Source: Candidatus Calditenuaceae archaeon JGI OTU-3 (GTDB lineage: Archaea > Thermoproteota > Nitrososphaeria_A > Caldarchaeales > Calditenuaceae). Taken from it: DNA of 13,595 nucleotides. The stretch spans positions 1 to 13,595 of the forward strand of contig AWOC01000013.1 in NCBI GenBank assembly GCA_000494185.1. The letters are read 5' to 3'. Positions 12,447-13,595 of the stretch are shown piece by piece. Positions within the stretch are counted from its first letter, which is position 1. The number at the start of each line of letters is the position of its first letter. The notes beneath the pieces were generated by a model. It searched no databases. It saw nothing but the letters and a program-made list of their open reading frames with translations, and was not told the DNA's origin. A program made the position numbers and the translations under genes.

Positions 12447-13071
12447 TCTTCACCCCCTCATCTGCACCGGTCTCAGCCCGTTCAGCCACGTAAACATGCT
12501 CCGGCAAAGGCGCGGTCGGCGGGTAAATTTTCACCTTAACCCCGAATATTCCCGTGGGGAGCTGTATGTGGGCTATTCCAACCTTCACAAACTTTGCGTA
12601 TTCGCCAGACTTCGGTATCAGCCCTGCGGTAAATTTCTCAGACCTTGCCCTAGCTGAAATGAGTTTTCCAGAGATGGTTATCTCGGCACCTACGGCTCCG
12701 GCGTCCATGATGCGTCTCAAGGCCCAGAACGCGACCCTTCTCCACCTGACCCCGCCGCTGATCGCCTGGGCGATCCTTTGAGCCATTACCTCCGGATTAA
12801 CCTCCGGGACCTCGATCTCCGAGACTGAAATCTGTACATTCTCTAGGTTGAAACGTCTCTCCACCTCCTCTTGAAGGGCCTTAATCGTCCTGCCCCGCGT
12901 ACCTATCACAAGCCCAGGCTTCATACAGTATATCGTTATGGTGGTACCTATGGGGGAGGTGTTTATCACAACATCGCCCACAATAGCGTCACGCACCTTC
13001 TCCTTTATGAACTCTATAAGCTCAGCCCTGCTCTGATTCTTCTGCAATATTTTGCGAACCGTGGTCACCAA
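12436..13071 (-). CDS. rps3: 30S ribosomal protein S3 (uS3)
   Basis: The protein has 211 residues, a usual archaeal length. The type II KH domain is at about residues 36-95 with the GxxG loop in LVIGTRGRTIKALQEEVERRF. The C-terminal domain includes ISGGVRWRRVAFWALRRIMDAGAVGAEITISGKL. It lies at the mRNA entry site of the small subunit. TTG 13071 is followed at once by GTG 13068. Both are just downstream of a strong TATA element at 13097-13107, so rps3 can be transcribed from its own promoter with an almost leaderless mRNA. A 60-nt gap separates it from rpl22, unlike the overlapping joints further down. Confidence 0.97.
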   Translation of the reverse strand: MVTTVRKILQKNQSRAELIEFIKEKVRDAIVGDVVINTSPIGTTITIYCMKPGLVIGTRGRTIKALQEEVERRFNLENVQISVSEIEVPEVNPEVMAQRIAQAISGGVRWRRVAFWALRRIMDAGAVGAEITISGKLISARARSEKFTAGLIPKSGEYAKFVKVGIAHIQLPTGIFGVKVKIYPPTAPLPEHVYVAERAETGADEGVKSGG

Positions 13072-13096
13072 TCTGATGTCTCTAAACCGGAAACGC

Positions 13097-13107
13097 TATT
13101 TAAATAT
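13097..13107 (-). promoter_or_regulatory. Internal TATA box upstream of rps3
   Basis: The gap between rpl22 and rps3 holds the near-palindrome TATTTAAATAT. Read on the minus strand it is centred about 31 nt before the TTG at 13071, which fits a transcript start a few bases upstream of that codon. Confidence 0.5.
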
Positions 13108-13131
13108 TGGGCTTTTCCCAGACGGGATAAG

Positions 13132-13590
13132 TTAGCTTATTTGAGCCGCCGCAACCTCGATATGAACAAGGACCTTGTTGTGTGGAGAAGCTCTTCCAAA
13201 AGCCCTCGGGAAGTATTTCTTAAGCACTCTACCCTTATGGGCGGCAGCATGAACAATCACTAACCTGTCCGTCTCCAGGCCCTTAAACTCGGCGTTCGCC
13301 TCTAGCGAGTCGAGAAGTTTCAACACGTGCCTCGCCACCTTTACCGGGTATCCCCCAGGCCCTTTAGTTTGGGCATGGTGCGCCCTCAACTTCCTATACC
13401 TCCGGTAGGGGATCATCCTCTTACCGGCAACTACGTCCTCTAATAGGCGCCTCGCCTCGGTTATCCTCATACCCTTGATGGCCGCGCACACCTCGCGGCT
13501 CCACTTCGGCGAAACATCAATCTCCCTCAAGGACGCCTTCACGGAGATGTTTGGGTCGAGATCCCTTATCGAGTATTTCCAGTTAGGCAA
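13132..13590 (-). CDS. rpl22: 50S ribosomal protein L22 (uL22)
   Basis: The protein has 152 residues. The archaeal start MPNWKYSIRDLDPNISVKAS, the conserved CAAIKGMRITEARRLLEDVV, and the C-terminal loop sequence HAAAHKGRVLKKYFPRAFGRASPHNKVLVHIEV are all present. uL22 lines the exit tunnel. TTG 13590 lies 5 nt from the window edge. The N-terminus fits the family, so the gene is probably complete, although a start outside the window cannot be excluded. In most archaea rps19 precedes it. Confidence 0.95.
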   Translation of the reverse strand: MPNWKYSIRDLDPNISVKASLREIDVSPKWSREVCAAIKGMRITEARRLLEDVVAGKRMIPYRRYRKLRAHHAQTKGPGGYPVKVARHVLKLLDSLEANAEFKGLETDRLVIVHAAAHKGRVLKKYFPRAFGRASPHNKVLVHIEVAAAQIS

Positions 13591-13595
13591 CTTAT

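Noticed and set aside
11947..12657. Plus-strand open frame of 236 codons across rnp1, rpl29 and rps3
   Set aside because: It is antisense to three conserved genes, and its Ser/Leu/Pro-rich translation is typical of the reverse of Glu/Arg/Lys-rich coding sequence.
1..13595. CRISPR array, insertion sequence or other mobile element ends
   Set aside because: No regularly spaced direct repeats, transposase motif or terminal inverted repeats with target duplications were seen.

Overview
The window is archaeal chromosomal DNA. The evidence is a ribosomal-protein cluster in archaeal order with archaea-specific members (S4e, and the RNase P subunit Rnp1/Rpp29 between L29 and S17), AT-rich TATA boxes placed about 26-30 nt before starts, many GTG/TTG starts, a tRNA-Tyr intron with a bulge-helix-bulge core, a DUF424 protein and a LAGLIDADG protein of archaeal type. 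The lineage looks like a thermophile of the Thermoproteota/TACK side, but I cannot name a genus.

Layout. Positions 1-3870 hold a metabolic block. A possible gene tail abuts a small DUF424 protein (+), which converges on three minus-strand genes: a DUF4432 sugar-mutarotase-like protein, a class V (AGT-type) aminotransferase and an extended-SDR NAD-dependent epimerase/dehydrogenase. tRNA-Thr(CGU) follows on the minus strand. Positions 3871-4960 carry a MarC-family membrane protein (+), a GC-rich intergenic stretch with nested and crossing inverted repeats, and tRNA-Tyr(GUA) with a 47-nt intron. Positions 4963-6160 hold an HTH plus LAGLIDADG homing-endonuclease-like gene split by one in-frame TGA. 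rps12 stands alone on the plus strand (6377-6805) and ends 6 nt from the end of a large convergent gene (6812-9451, minus) for a secreted, membrane-anchored matrixin-like metalloprotease with tandem beta-repeat domains.

Positions 9498-13590 hold nine genes on the minus strand: rpl22, rps3, rpl29, rnp1, rps17, rpl14, rpl24, rps4e and rpl5. The joints are mostly overlapping. TATA boxes before rps3 and rps17 suggest it is read as nested transcription units. The usual next gene after rpl5 (rps14) is absent and the protease gene lies there instead.

The most notable points are: rps4e has no ATG/GTG/TTG upstream of its conserved N-terminus and seems to start at CTG; the homing-endonuclease gene is interrupted by a single TGA with the frame kept on both sides; and the protease has an unusual repeat architecture. 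I see no CRISPR array, insertion sequence or defence system.
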